64,000 bases of DNA from Flavobacterium aquidurense (GCA_900107365.1 FNPS01000005.1:310001-374000), one strand, 5' to 3'. Shown: positions 43,459 to 54,881, numbered from the stretch's first letter. Numbers and translations are program-made. The notes: generated by a model from the sequence alone, not told the origin.

Positions 43459-43489
43459 ATATATTAGTTATAAACTGCATAAATTTTTG

Positions 43490-43497
43490 TAATTTTG
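43490..43497 (+). promoter_or_regulatory. -7 element of the starch-synthase-like gene
   Basis: TAATTTTG matches TAnnTTTG, 38 bases before the ATG at 43536. It lies 31 bases from the divergent panC element. Confidence 0.6.
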
Positions 43498-43535
43498 CAA
43501 CGTTTTTATTACCAAAAATTAAGTAAAATACTATT

Positions 43536-44342
43536 ATGAAAGATAAGAGGATATTATATGTATCATCTGAAGTCGTGCCTTATTTGGCTGAAAATGAGGT
43601 TTCTTTAATGTCTTATGACGTTCCAAAAATGATTAATGATCAAGGAGGTCAGATAAGAATTTTCATGCCCAGATATGGAAATATTAACGAAAGAAGACAC
43701 CAGTTACACGAAGTAATTAGACTTTCAGGAATGAATTTGGTAGTGAATGACTTAGATATGCCATTGATTATTAAAGTAGCTTCTATTCCGAAAGAAAGAA
43801 TTCAGGTTTATTTTATCGATAATGATGAATATTTTAAGCGTAAAGCAACTTTTGCTGACGAAGAGGGAGTGTTGTATCCTGACAATGACGAAAGAGCAAT
43901 ATTTTTTGCAAAAGGAGTTGTCGAAACGGTAAAAAAATTAAATTGGGTTCCGGATATTATTCACGTTCATGGTTGGTTGGCTGCTATGTTGCCAATTTAC
44001 ATGAAACATTATTATAAAAATGAAGCTTTATTTTCTGAAACTAAAATCGTAACGTCTGTTTACGGGCAGTCTTTTGACGAAAATTTAGATTTAGAAATGA
44101 TCAACAAGGTGAAATTTGATGGTGTACCACATGAATCGGTTGCCGATTTAGAAACACCAAATTACGAAAATATCTTAAAGGCCAGCATATTGCATTCTGA
44201 TGCTGTGATTATTGCATCCGAAAATGTATCCCCAAGTTTAACAAAATTTATAGAATCTTCAGGAAAACCTTTTTTACCTTTCGCCACGAAAGATGCATTC
44301 GCTGAAGCGTATACAAATTTCTATAAAAGTATGGGTCTTTAA
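43536..44342 (+). CDS. GT5-only starch/glycogen-synthase-like protein
   Basis: 268 aa, about half the length of GlgA. It matches only the N-terminal GT5 domain: RILYVSSEVVPYLAENE at the start and IIHVHGWLAAMLPIYMKHYY in the middle. The usual K-x-G-G-L substrate motif is replaced (YLAENEVSLMS), and the second Rossmann half is absent. The reading frame ends cleanly and the next gene begins 21 bases later, so it is not a recent truncation. A true glycogen synthase activity is unlikely. It precedes a DUF4270 lipoprotein and glmS, hinting at an envelope-related role. Confidence 0.8.
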   Translation: MKDKRILYVSSEVVPYLAENEVSLMSYDVPKMINDQGGQIRIFMPRYGNINERRHQLHEVIRLSGMNLVVNDLDMPLIIKVASIPKERIQVYFIDNDEYFKRKATFADEEGVLYPDNDERAIFFAKGVVETVKKLNWVPDIIHVHGWLAAMLPIYMKHYYKNEALFSETKIVTSVYGQSFDENLDLEMINKVKFDGVPHESVADLETPNYENILKASILHSDAVIIASENVSPSLTKFIESSGKPFLPFATKDAFAEAYTNFYKSMGL

Positions 44343-44363
44343 ATTTTAACTTTATTATTAAAC

Positions 44364-45947
44364 ATGTATAATACTTCTTTTATTAAGAAAATTCTATTAG
44401 TTGCAACGGTTGTTCTTTTATATTCTTGCGATAAAGATTTTAATGCGATTGGTGATAATTTGATTGGAGATAATCATTTTGATCTTCAGGGTGAAAAATA
44501 TGACGTTTTGGCTTATAACCAGGAAATAACTCCTATTCAATCAAACGCATTGGCAGTTAATGGTTTAGGTATTTATGATAATCCTGTTTTAGGAACTACT
44601 AAAGGAAATTATGTGACTCAGCTTATAATGGCTTCATATGCACCAACTATTGGTGACGAACCTGTTGCTGATAGTGTAGTGTTGAGTGTTCCTTATTTTA
44701 AGCATGTAAAAAGCTCAAATGCAGATGGTAGCACAACTTATGAGTTGGATTCTATTTATGGAGCAACAGCGGGTAAGCTTAAATTGAGTGTTTATGAGTC
44801 AGGCGTTCAAATGCGTACTTCTTATTTTGATAGCGGATCTCAAATGGCTCAATTATATTATACGGATCAAAATACTGATTTTGATAATTTTAAAAAAGAA
44901 CCACGATTAAATGACGATCCAAGTGTATTGCAAAATGATCAGTTCTTTTTTAGTTCTGCAGAAATTAATCAATTAACAACAGATGCAACAACTGGTAAAA
45001 AAACACTTAGCAGACTTGCACCTGAAATGCATCTGAAATTAAATACGGGTTTCTTTGATGATAAAATTTTAAAAGCTCCTGCTACTAAGCTTGCTAGTGC
45101 TGATGCTTTTCAGGAATATTTCAGAGGATTGTATTTTAAAGTAGAAAGACCCGATACTGGCCCTACCAATATGGCCTTGTTGGACTTTTCTAAAGGTAAA
45201 ATAACAATTTATTATAAGGCTAAAACAGCTATCACAACAGATGCCGAAACGGTAAAAGAGAATAAAACTCTTGATTTAACTTTAGGTTCTGCTACTGCCA
45301 GTTTGTTAAATGACACTAAAAACAGCACTTATGATACTGCAATAAAGAATCCTGATAATGTCAATGGTGATGCTAATCTTTATTTAAAAGGGGGTCAGGG
45401 ATCGCTTGCTGTAATTGATCTTTCTAATTTTGCAACTAAATTGGCTGAAATAAGAGCTAATAAATGGATGGTGAACGAAGCAAATTTGGTATTTTACATC
45501 GATTCTGATAAAATGAAAGATGCAGATTATGAGCCAAAAAGAGTTTACTTATATGATTTGACTAACAATGTTCCGCTAATAGATTATTCAGATGGTACGA
45601 GCGGGTTTGCGGGTACAGATCCGAAAGCAACCAGATATATTTTTGGGGGACTATTAGAAGTAGATGCTACCACTAAACGTGGAAAATCGTACAAGGTTAG
45701 GATTACTAATCATATCAGAAATCTTATAAAAGACGCTACAGCTGTAAATGTAAAATTAGGTTTGGTTGTAACAGAAAGTATTGATATTGCAACTTCAAAT
45801 AAATTGAAATTAAAAAACAGCGTTATTTCAGAAGCGCCAAGAGGATCAGTTATGAGCCCGGTAGGAACAATTTTGTATGGAAGTAAAGCATCTGTTCCGG
45901 AAGCGCAAAGATTGAGACTTGAAGTTTACTACACGAAACCAAATTAA
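44364..45947 (+). CDS. DUF4270 lipoprotein
   Basis: 527 aa. A lipoprotein signal ends at Cys22 (LLYSCDKDF). The rest matches the Bacteroidota DUF4270 family: DNLIGDNHFDLQGEKYDV, VADSVVLSVPYF, LNTGFFDDKIL and the C-terminal LRLEVYYTKPN. The family is surface-exposed or periplasmic and uncharacterised. It lies between the GT5-only protein (21 bases) and glmS (9 bases), so the three are very probably one transcript. Confidence 0.88.
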   Translation: MYNTSFIKKILLVATVVLLYSCDKDFNAIGDNLIGDNHFDLQGEKYDVLAYNQEITPIQSNALAVNGLGIYDNPVLGTTKGNYVTQLIMASYAPTIGDEPVADSVVLSVPYFKHVKSSNADGSTTYELDSIYGATAGKLKLSVYESGVQMRTSYFDSGSQMAQLYYTDQNTDFDNFKKEPRLNDDPSVLQNDQFFFSSAEINQLTTDATTGKKTLSRLAPEMHLKLNTGFFDDKILKAPATKLASADAFQEYFRGLYFKVERPDTGPTNMALLDFSKGKITIYYKAKTAITTDAETVKENKTLDLTLGSATASLLNDTKNSTYDTAIKNPDNVNGDANLYLKGGQGSLAVIDLSNFATKLAEIRANKWMVNEANLVFYIDSDKMKDADYEPKRVYLYDLTNNVPLIDYSDGTSGFAGTDPKATRYIFGGLLEVDATTKRGKSYKVRITNHIRNLIKDATAVNVKLGLVVTESIDIATSNKLKLKNSVISEAPRGSVMSPVGTILYGSKASVPEAQRLRLEVYYTKPN

Positions 45948-45956
45948 TAAATATAT

Positions 45957-47804
45957 ATGTGTGGAATTGTTGGGTATATCGGCCATCGAGAGGCGTATCC
46001 TATTGTTATAAAAGGATTAAAGCGGCTCGAATACAGAGGTTATGATAGCGCAGGTGTTATGTTGTATGACAACTCAGGTATTAAACTTTGTAAAACAAAA
46101 GGTAAGGTTTCGGATCTTGAAGCTAAAGCAAAAGACGGTTTTACTACTAATGGAACTATTGGAATTGGGCATACCCGTTGGGCAACTCATGGAGTTCCAA
46201 ATGATGTAAATTCGCATCCGCACCTTTCTAATTCTGGTGAATTAGTGATAATTCACAACGGAATTATAGAAAATTATGCACCTCTTAAAGAAGAATTAAT
46301 AAAAAGAGGTTATACTTTTAAATCAGATACAGATACTGAAGTTTTAGTGAACTTAATTGAAGAAGTTCAAAAAAAGGAAGGTATCAAATTAGGAAAGGCA
46401 GTGCAAATTGCTTTGAATCAAGTGGTAGGAGCTTATGCTATTGCTGTATTTGATAAAAAAAATCCTGATGAAATTGTTGCTGCAAGATTGGGTAGTCCAT
46501 TGGCAATTGGAGTTGGCGAAGGAGAATATTTTATTGCTTCTGATGCTTCTCCTTTTATTGAATATACTTCAAATGCAATTTATCTTGAAGATGGTGAAAT
46601 GGCAAACATTAGATTGCATAAGCCGCTTAAAGTTAGAAAAATAAAAGATGACTCTTTAGTAGATCCTTATATTCAGGAGCTTCAAATGAATTTGGAGCAA
46701 ATTGAAAAAGGTGGTTATGATCATTTTATGCTTAAGGAAATCTATGAGCAACCAAATGTTATAAAAGATACTTACAGAGGAAGACTTCATGCAAATGAGG
46801 GAATTGTTCAACTGGCTGGTGTTGAAGATAATCTTGAAAAATTCTTAAATGCCAAACGAATTCTGATTGTTGCTTGTGGTACATCATGGCATGCAGGTTT
46901 AGTAGCTGAGTATATTTTTGAAGAATTTACCCGTATTCCTGTAGAAGTGGAATACGCTTCTGAATTTAGATACAGAAATCCAATTATAAATAAAGATGAT
47001 GTTGTTATTGCAATCTCTCAATCTGGAGAAACTGCTGATACAATGGCAGCTATTAAACTGGCTAAAGAAAATGGAGCTTTTGTTTTTGGAGTTTGTAATG
47101 TTGTAGGTTCTTCTATTTCAAGAGAAAGTCATGCAGGTGCTTATACACATGCAGGTCCTGAAATTGGAGTAGCATCAACTAAAGCTTTTACTACTCAAAT
47201 CACAGTTTTGACTATGATTGCTCTGAGATTAGGAAAAGCTAAAGGAACATTGTCAAATCCTGATTTCCATGCTTATTTACAAGAATTGGAATTAATTCCT
47301 GAAAAAGTTGCGGAAGCTTTAGAAACAAATGACAGAGCAAAAGAAATTGCCGCTGCTTTTAAAGATGCGCCAAATTGCCTGTATTTAGGCCGTGGATATA
47401 ATTTCCCTGTTGCACTAGAAGGAGCGTTGAAGCTAAAAGAGATTTCCTATATTCATGCTGAAGGATATCCTGCTGCTGAAATGAAACACGGACCAATTGC
47501 TTTGATTGATGAGCATATGCCGGTTATTGTTATTGCACCTAAACAAGGACATTACGATAAGATTGTAAGTAATATTCAGGAAATTAAATCAAGAAGTGGA
47601 AAAATTATTGCCGTTGTTACTAAAGGTGATACCCAGGTTCGCGAATTGGCCGATTATGTAATCGAGATTCCGGAAACTTCTGATGCATTGTCTCCGCTAA
47701 TTACCACAATACCATTACAATTACTTTCGTACCATATTGCTGTTATGAGAGGTTGTAATGTCGATCAGCCACGTAATTTGGCTAAATCGGTTACAGTAGA
47801 ATAA
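45957..47804 (+). CDS. glmS: Glutamine-fructose-6-phosphate aminotransferase
   Basis: 615 aa. After Met removal, Cys2 of MCGIVGYIGHREAY is the glutaminase nucleophile. The N-terminal glutaminase has the motif GHTRWATHG. Two SIS domains follow, with ACGTSWHAGLVAEY and SQSGETADTMAAI. The C-terminus PRNLAKSVTVE is standard. GlmS makes glucosamine-6-phosphate for peptidoglycan and LPS. It is the last gene of the GT5-DUF4270-glmS unit, with a terminator 23 bases after its stop. Confidence 0.98.
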   Translation: MCGIVGYIGHREAYPIVIKGLKRLEYRGYDSAGVMLYDNSGIKLCKTKGKVSDLEAKAKDGFTTNGTIGIGHTRWATHGVPNDVNSHPHLSNSGELVIIHNGIIENYAPLKEELIKRGYTFKSDTDTEVLVNLIEEVQKKEGIKLGKAVQIALNQVVGAYAIAVFDKKNPDEIVAARLGSPLAIGVGEGEYFIASDASPFIEYTSNAIYLEDGEMANIRLHKPLKVRKIKDDSLVDPYIQELQMNLEQIEKGGYDHFMLKEIYEQPNVIKDTYRGRLHANEGIVQLAGVEDNLEKFLNAKRILIVACGTSWHAGLVAEYIFEEFTRIPVEVEYASEFRYRNPIINKDDVVIAISQSGETADTMAAIKLAKENGAFVFGVCNVVGSSISRESHAGAYTHAGPEIGVASTKAFTTQITVLTMIALRLGKAKGTLSNPDFHAYLQELELIPEKVAEALETNDRAKEIAAAFKDAPNCLYLGRGYNFPVALEGALKLKEISYIHAEGYPAAEMKHGPIALIDEHMPVIVIAPKQGHYDKIVSNIQEIKSRSGKIIAVVTKGDTQVRELADYVIEIPETSDALSPLITTIPLQLLSYHIAVMRGCNVDQPRNLAKSVTVE

Positions 47805-47824
47805 AGATTACAATTCATTATATG

Positions 47825-47857
47825 TTAAAAAAGCGAGATTTAGGTCTCGCTTTTTTT
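47825..47857 (+). terminator. glmS terminator
   Basis: AAAAAGCGAGA and TCTCGCTTTTT around TTTAGG, ending in a T-run. The following ~250 bases to the TonB receptor hold no gene and no clear repeat. Confidence 0.9.
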
Positions 47858-48106
47858 ATTATCATATTTTTTTTCTGACCCCTCTATTTTTATTATATCC
47901 TCATTTTTTATCTTAAATTTTATATGTATGCATACTATTTAAGATTTGAAATGCATTGTTGTTGCTGTTAATTTAAGAAAAGCTAATGTGAAAAAGTTAA
48001 AATACTAGCAAAAAATATGCGTTATATTAATTTTTTTTAACGTTTTATTATTAATATCAAAAATATTTGTATTTTGGCTAGATAAACTAACCAAAAACTA
48101 ACCCAC

Positions 48107-50938
48107 ATGAGAGTGTATTTGCTAATTATGTTGTTTTTCTGCGGCGCGTCCTTTGCGCAGAATACAATTACTGGTTCTGTTACCGATAGTAACAAACAAT
48201 CTATTCCCGGTGCCAATGTTGTTGTAGTAGGAGAGCGTAGTGGAGCTTCTGCTGATTTTGATGGTACATTTAAACTGACCACTTCCGCTAAGTTACCTTT
48301 TACAATTAAAATTTCAGCAGTGGGATTCGGAGCTAAAACAGTTTCGATCACATCGGCTAATCAAAAGGTAAATGTGATTCTAAAAGATGAAGAAAATAAA
48401 CTGGATGAGATCGTAGTTTCTGCTTCAAGAACTCCTGAGCGTGTTTTGGAGTCTCCTGTTACCATTGAAAGAATGGGTATTCAGGATATTAAAAAGACAG
48501 CTTCGCCATCATTTTACGATGGATTAGAAAATTTAAAGGAAGTACAGATGAATACTAGTAGTATGTCCTTTAAATCTATAAACACAAGGGGTTTTGCTAC
48601 TGTTGCCAATACACGTTTTATGCAGTTAGTAGATGGAATGGATAACTCATCACCTTTGCTGAATTTTGTATTGGGAAATATGATTGGTGTTTCTGAGATT
48701 GACGTTCAAAGTGTTGAATTGTTGCCAGGTGCATCTTCTGCTTTATATGGTGCGAACGCTTTTAATGGTATTTTATTTATGAACAGTAAAAGCCCTTTTA
48801 CAGATCAGGGAATTGATGTTTATTTAAAATTGGGTCAGACTTCTCAGCATGCTGCAGGTACAAATGCTTCTGTAGATTTTGGAATCAGAGCAGCAAAAAC
48901 TTTTAATAAATATTTTGCGGCTAAAGCAAATTTCACTTACATGCAGGCTACGGATTGGTATGCAACCAATTATGCAGATAAAACAGTTGCTGGTATTGAT
49001 AGAAGTAATCCAAATTATGATGGAATAAATGTATATGGAGACGAAGTATCAACAAATATAAAAGGTGTTGGACAGTCTTTGGCCAGTTTAGGATTGATTC
49101 CTGCAGGAGCTGTAAATTTGTTGCCTAATAGCAATGTTAGTAGAACGGGATACAATGAGATTGATCTTACTGATAATAAGGCATCCAATTTAAAAATTGA
49201 TTTTTCTTTGCACGCAAGACCTTTTGGAGATGAGAGATTAGAAATTATCTGGCAAAGTAAATTTGGTTTTGGTAATGCCGTTTACCAAGGTGCAAATCGT
49301 TATTATTTGAATAATTTTTTCATGCAGCAACATAAACTTGAGCTTAAAGGAAAGAATTTTTTCGTTAGAGGATATACAACATCAGAAGATGGAGGAAATT
49401 CTTATGATATGGTATTTACAGGTATAAATGTTGATAGAAAATGGAAAGACGATAAAACTTGGTTTGGTCAATATGCCGGAGCTTATATTCAGTCTACTTT
49501 AGCTGGTATGACACCTGCGAATGCAGATAAGGCGGCAAGAGCTACTGCTGATACAGGCCGTTTTTTGCCGGGATCTCCAGAGTTTCAAAAAGCGTTTAAT
49601 GAAGTAATTAAAGACGAAAGTGTCTTGACTGGTTCAAAATTGGTTGACAATTCAAGGATTTATCACTCTGATGCAAATTATAATTTTAGAGATTTAATCA
49701 AATTTGCAGAGATTCAGGTTGGAGGTTCATTTAGATTATATGAATTGAATTCTCATGGTAGAATTTATACAGACGCTGACGGTCCAATTAATTATAATGA
49801 ATATGGGGCTTACACTCAATTGATGAAAAAATTCATGGACGATAGATTGAAGTTTACAGGATCAATTCGTTATGATAAATCTAAAAATTTCGACGGAAAC
49901 TTTTCGCCAAGACTATCTCTTGTTTATTCAGGCGGAGAAAAGAAAAATCATAATTTCAGAGGATCTTTTCAAACAGGTTTCAGAAATCCATCTACACAAG
50001 ATCAATATATAGGATTTAATATTGGCAATGCAGTGTTGATTGGATCTGCACCTGACAACTTAGGAAGATTTAGTGAAACATTTAATCTTAGTCCAGAAGG
50101 TCAGGCTTATAGTGGCGGAAATACAACTAAAGACATGACAGGTTATGATGCGTATGGAAATTCGTACATAGCAAGTTCTGTAAGTGCTTTTGCTGCAATG
50201 GCGGGATCAAATCCGGTTGCGGCGGCAGCATTATTGAAAAAATCGAATGCTAATTACGTTAAGCCTGAGAAAGTAAAAGCTTTTGAGTTAGGATATCGTT
50301 CTGTTTTTGAAGGCTTTTCAATAGATCTTAACGGGTATTATAATATCTACAATGATTTTATTGGTAACCTAAATGTGATTTCTACTTATTATGGTCAGGC
50401 TCAGGACAATCCAAATCTTGCAGGAGGAGCTACAGATCCTGGTTTTCAATCGGTTCGTGCAATTCAAAATGGAGAATATAGAGCGTATCAATTGTATACC
50501 AATTCTGATGTAGAGATTCATTCGCTTGGATTTGGAGCAGGATTTTCTAAAAAAATTATTGCGGGTTATGAGTTAGGTGTAAGCTATAATTACGCTCAAT
50601 TTGATTTTGACAAGGAAAAAGATCCAAGTTTCGAAGCAGGATTTAATACGCCTAAACATAGAATTAAAGCTTCTATTGGAAATGAAAAAGTGTTCGAAAA
50701 CTTCGGATTTAATGTTAGCGCAAGATGGAATAGTGAATACGAGTGGCAAGCAGGTTTTGCTGATGGTATAATTGAATCGGCTACTGTAATTGATGCACAA
50801 ATTAATTATGCTGTGCCAAAAATGAAGTCTACATTTAAATTGGGGGCTGCTAATATTGGTGGAAAAGAATATACTCAGGTAATTGGTGCGGGATTAATTG
50901 GTCAGCAGTATTTTGCTTCATGGACATTCAATCCGTAA
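48107..50938 (+). CDS. TonB-dependent receptor with regulatory-like domain
   Basis: 943 aa. A signal peptide (FFCGASFAQ) precedes a carboxypeptidase-regulatory-like domain (GSVTDSNKQSIPGANVVVVG, about 20-100). Then comes the plug (LDEIVVSASRTPERVLESP, with SVELLPGASSALYGANAFNGIL) and a long 22-strand-type barrel ending ASWTFNP, whose terminal aromatic residue fits outer-membrane insertion. It imports an unknown substrate using the TonB system. The partner gene 84 bases downstream encodes an SGNH lipoprotein, not a SusD-like one, so the substrate is more likely lipid or ester-linked than a starch-type glycan. Confidence 0.93.
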   Translation: MRVYLLIMLFFCGASFAQNTITGSVTDSNKQSIPGANVVVVGERSGASADFDGTFKLTTSAKLPFTIKISAVGFGAKTVSITSANQKVNVILKDEENKLDEIVVSASRTPERVLESPVTIERMGIQDIKKTASPSFYDGLENLKEVQMNTSSMSFKSINTRGFATVANTRFMQLVDGMDNSSPLLNFVLGNMIGVSEIDVQSVELLPGASSALYGANAFNGILFMNSKSPFTDQGIDVYLKLGQTSQHAAGTNASVDFGIRAAKTFNKYFAAKANFTYMQATDWYATNYADKTVAGIDRSNPNYDGINVYGDEVSTNIKGVGQSLASLGLIPAGAVNLLPNSNVSRTGYNEIDLTDNKASNLKIDFSLHARPFGDERLEIIWQSKFGFGNAVYQGANRYYLNNFFMQQHKLELKGKNFFVRGYTTSEDGGNSYDMVFTGINVDRKWKDDKTWFGQYAGAYIQSTLAGMTPANADKAARATADTGRFLPGSPEFQKAFNEVIKDESVLTGSKLVDNSRIYHSDANYNFRDLIKFAEIQVGGSFRLYELNSHGRIYTDADGPINYNEYGAYTQLMKKFMDDRLKFTGSIRYDKSKNFDGNFSPRLSLVYSGGEKKNHNFRGSFQTGFRNPSTQDQYIGFNIGNAVLIGSAPDNLGRFSETFNLSPEGQAYSGGNTTKDMTGYDAYGNSYIASSVSAFAAMAGSNPVAAAALLKKSNANYVKPEKVKAFELGYRSVFEGFSIDLNGYYNIYNDFIGNLNVISTYYGQAQDNPNLAGGATDPGFQSVRAIQNGEYRAYQLYTNSDVEIHSLGFGAGFSKKIIAGYELGVSYNYAQFDFDKEKDPSFEAGFNTPKHRIKASIGNEKVFENFGFNVSARWNSEYEWQAGFADGIIESATVIDAQINYAVPKMKSTFKLGAANIGGKEYTQVIGAGLIGQQYFASWTFNP

Positions 50939-51021
50939 TTAGAAATTTTCAAACAAAAATAAATAGGTTATTGCTTTCTTATCTAAAAGTTTGAAAGAGG
51001 TAATTTTAAAATATATAAATT

Positions 51022-52590
51022 ATGATAAAAAATTTCAAATGGCTATTATTGGTTTCGTTAACCTTTGTGGCTTGTAATAGTGATGATGATGTGGCAACGA
51101 TCGTAGATTCTTCTGATGGTTTGCCTTTGACTTCTGGTACTGCTAATTTTTCAAAATATGTTGCTTTAGGGAATTCCTTAACGTCGGGTTTTAGTGATGG
51201 TGCTTTATTTAAAAAAGGGCAAGAAGGTGCTTATACTACTATTTTAGCAGAACAATTCAAACTTGTTGGAGGAGGAGAATTCAAAATTCCTTACACAAAT
51301 GATAATATTGGAGGTTTGCTTTTTAGTGGACAAGTAAATCCGGCTTTCGGACCAAGATTGTATTTTAACGGTTCTGCACCAGTTCCTGTTGCCGGAACTC
51401 CTACTACAGAAGTTATAAATCCTGCAGTTGTAGCTGCAGGTCCTTATAATAATACAGGTGTTCCCGGAGCGAAAAGTTTTCATTTATTATCGCCAACTTA
51501 TGGAAGCCCGGCCGGTCTGGCAAATGGAACAGCAAATCCGTATTATGTACGTTTTGCTCCAAATGGAACAACATCGGTATTGACTTATGCAATGAGTCAA
51601 GCGCCGACATTCTTTTCCTTATGGATTGGAAATAATGACGTTCTGGGATATGCAACTTCCGGAGGTGATGGCACAAATCCTATTACACCAGTTAGTGGCG
51701 CTGCAGGTGTTGGTTTTGATGGAACATATGCCGCTCTTATCACTACTTTGACATCGGCAGGAGCAAAAGGTGTGGTAGCCAATATTCCGTATGTAACTTC
51801 TATTCCGTTTTTTAAGACGGTTCCTTATAATCCACTTACTGCTTCCGTATTAGGAAGTGGAAATACTGCAGTTGGTGTGGCTACGATAAATGCATTAAAT
51901 GCACAGTTGTATGGGCCTTTAAAACAAGCTTTAACTGCTTTTAGTGCGGGAACAAGAATTAACTTGTTGTCTACAACAGGTTCAAATCCATTATTGATAA
52001 AAGATGAATCTCTGACAAACTTATCAGCACAGCTTACAGCGGCTTTTACGCCTACTTTAGGCGCTCAGACAGCGGCTTTTTATGGTGCCGTTTTTGGACA
52101 GGCGCGTCAGGCAACTGCCGCTGATTTAGTTCTTTTAACAACACAGTCAGCTATTGGTGCAGCGCCAACAGCTGCAAATTCAGGATTAGGAGTCGCGCCT
52201 CCTGCGCCTTTGGATAAATTCGGAATTACGTACCCTTTACAGGATAAGTATGTTCTAATTCCAACAGAAATTGCAGAATTAGCAACAGCAACAAAAGCTT
52301 TTAATGCAATAATAAAATCACTTGCAGATTCTAAAGGCTTAGCTTTTGTAGATGCAAATGCAATTATGGATCAAATTGACAAAGGCGGAATTGTAGCCAA
52401 TAATTTTACAATGGCATCAACATTTGTAACCGGAGGAACTTTCTCTTTAGATGGTGTGCATCCTTCGCCAAGAGGATATGCCTTTATTGCAAATAAGTTT
52501 ATTGAGGCTATAAATGCTAAATATGGATCAAACCTAAAGGGTGTAGATGTGGGGAATTATCCAATTCTATATCCTGCAGTATTACCGTAA
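51022..52590 (+). CDS. SGNH/GDSL-type esterase lipoprotein
   Basis: 522 aa. The lipobox gives Cys18 (TFVACNSDDD). The SGNH blocks are all visible: block I is VALGNSLTSGFSDG, with Ser52 as the nucleophile and GNSL in place of GDSL; block III is IGNNDVLGY; and block V is DGVHPSPRGYAF with the catalytic Asp and His near the C-terminus. The middle third is Ala/Thr-rich. Such enzymes hydrolyse esters such as lipids or acetyl groups. The lipoprotein sits 84 bases after the TonB receptor and would act at the cell surface to feed it. Confidence 0.88.
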   Translation: MIKNFKWLLLVSLTFVACNSDDDVATIVDSSDGLPLTSGTANFSKYVALGNSLTSGFSDGALFKKGQEGAYTTILAEQFKLVGGGEFKIPYTNDNIGGLLFSGQVNPAFGPRLYFNGSAPVPVAGTPTTEVINPAVVAAGPYNNTGVPGAKSFHLLSPTYGSPAGLANGTANPYYVRFAPNGTTSVLTYAMSQAPTFFSLWIGNNDVLGYATSGGDGTNPITPVSGAAGVGFDGTYAALITTLTSAGAKGVVANIPYVTSIPFFKTVPYNPLTASVLGSGNTAVGVATINALNAQLYGPLKQALTAFSAGTRINLLSTTGSNPLLIKDESLTNLSAQLTAAFTPTLGAQTAAFYGAVFGQARQATAADLVLLTTQSAIGAAPTAANSGLGVAPPAPLDKFGITYPLQDKYVLIPTEIAELATATKAFNAIIKSLADSKGLAFVDANAIMDQIDKGGIVANNFTMASTFVTGGTFSLDGVHPSPRGYAFIANKFIEAINAKYGSNLKGVDVGNYPILYPAVLP

Positions 52591-52610
52591 AGCCCATTTT
52601 TTTTAGTAAG

Positions 52611-52648
52611 AAAGTCACTCATTTCTAAAATGTAGTGGCTTTTTTTTA
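52611..52648 (+). terminator. Terminator of the receptor/SGNH unit
   Basis: AAAGTCACT pairs with AGTGGCTTT (one G-U) and the inner CATTT with AAATG, then eight T. Confidence 0.85.
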
Positions 52649-52755
52649 TTTCAATGAAAATTGCTATTTTAGATTTTTTAGGCCTGTCTTTTAGGAATCA
52701 AACAAAATCATAGTATTTTTTATGAAAAAAAAATTGATTTTATATTTTAAAAAAT

Positions 52756-52763
52756 TATCTTTG
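52756..52763 (+). promoter_or_regulatory. atpD promoter -7 element
   Basis: TATCTTTG matches TAnnTTTG, and TTG at 52734-52736 lies 19 bases upstream as the -33 element. The start is at 52825. Confidence 0.7.
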
Positions 52764-52821
52764 CGCTCTGAAAAAAGAGGTATTTTCGATAAACCTAAAT
52801 AGCTATTTAATAAATACATAA

Positions 52822-54336
<1,515 letters not shown>

Positions 54337-54339
54337 ATC

Positions 54340-54402
54340 TAGTTTTCAGTATTCAGTCCCAGTATTCAGTACTGAGACTTTTAACTGAGACTGTAAACTA
54401 AA
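54340..54402. repeat. Class D palindrome between atpD and atpC
   Basis: TAGTTTTCAGTATTCAGTCC faces ACTGAGACTGTAAACTA words (imperfect arms 54340-54370 and 54371-54402). Same vocabulary as the serS-lgt spacers. No T-run follows. Confidence 0.75.
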
Positions 54403-54407
54403 AAAGT

Positions 54408-54689
54408 ATGATTTTAGAAATAGTATCACCAGAAGCAAAATTATTTTCAGGAGAAGTAACTTCAGTTACATTGCCTGGGGTTGATGGAAGCTTTCAAATA
54501 TTGAATCACCATGCTCCTATCGTTTCTATTCTAGAAAAAGGAACTATTAAAATTGCAGCGCCAAGTTTCAATTTTTCTAAAGAAGTAGCAGGTAAATTCA
54601 CGAAAGTAAATGACCAAACCTATACATTAGAGATTACGTCAGGTACTATCGAAATGAAAGACAATAAAATTATTGTTTTAGTTGACTAA
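54408..54689 (+). CDS. atpC: ATP synthase subunit epsilon
   Basis: 93 aa, matching only the N-terminal beta-sandwich of the subunit (LEIVSPEAKLFSGEVTSVTL, GSFQILNHHAPIVSIL). The C-terminal helical hairpin that inhibits ATP hydrolysis in E. coli is absent, which is common in Bacteroidota. It contacts the central stalk of F1. It is co-transcribed with atpD across the class D palindrome and ends at a strong terminator. Confidence 0.93.
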   Translation: MILEIVSPEAKLFSGEVTSVTLPGVDGSFQILNHHAPIVSILEKGTIKIAAPSFNFSKEVAGKFTKVNDQTYTLEITSGTIEMKDNKIIVLVD

Positions 54690-54709
54690 AACAATTTGAA
54701 AATAGATTA

Positions 54710-54741
54710 AAAAGCCAAACAGTATTGTTTGGCTTTTTTTA
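54710..54741 (+). terminator. atpD-atpC terminator
   Basis: AAAAGCCAAACA and its exact complement (54710-54737) around GTAT, followed by T. Confidence 0.9.
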
Positions 54742-54881
54742 TTTCTATAATTTTGTACTATTAGAATCTCTTTATAAAATATTGATTTTTAAAATAAAAG
54801 CTCAGTAAGTTTTTATTGTTTTTTGCTTTATCTAATAGATAAAGCAAAAATGAGTTATGTCAAATTTTATAAAGAAAACAC

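Noticed and set aside
43536-44342. The short starch-synthase-like gene as a frameshifted glgA
   Set aside because: The frame ends cleanly, the next gene begins 21 bases later, and no second GT half is found in any frame of the downstream sequence.
51413-51676. Minus-strand open frames inside the SGNH lipoprotein gene
   Set aside because: They lie wholly inside a strong plus-strand coding frame with domain matches, so they are shadows.
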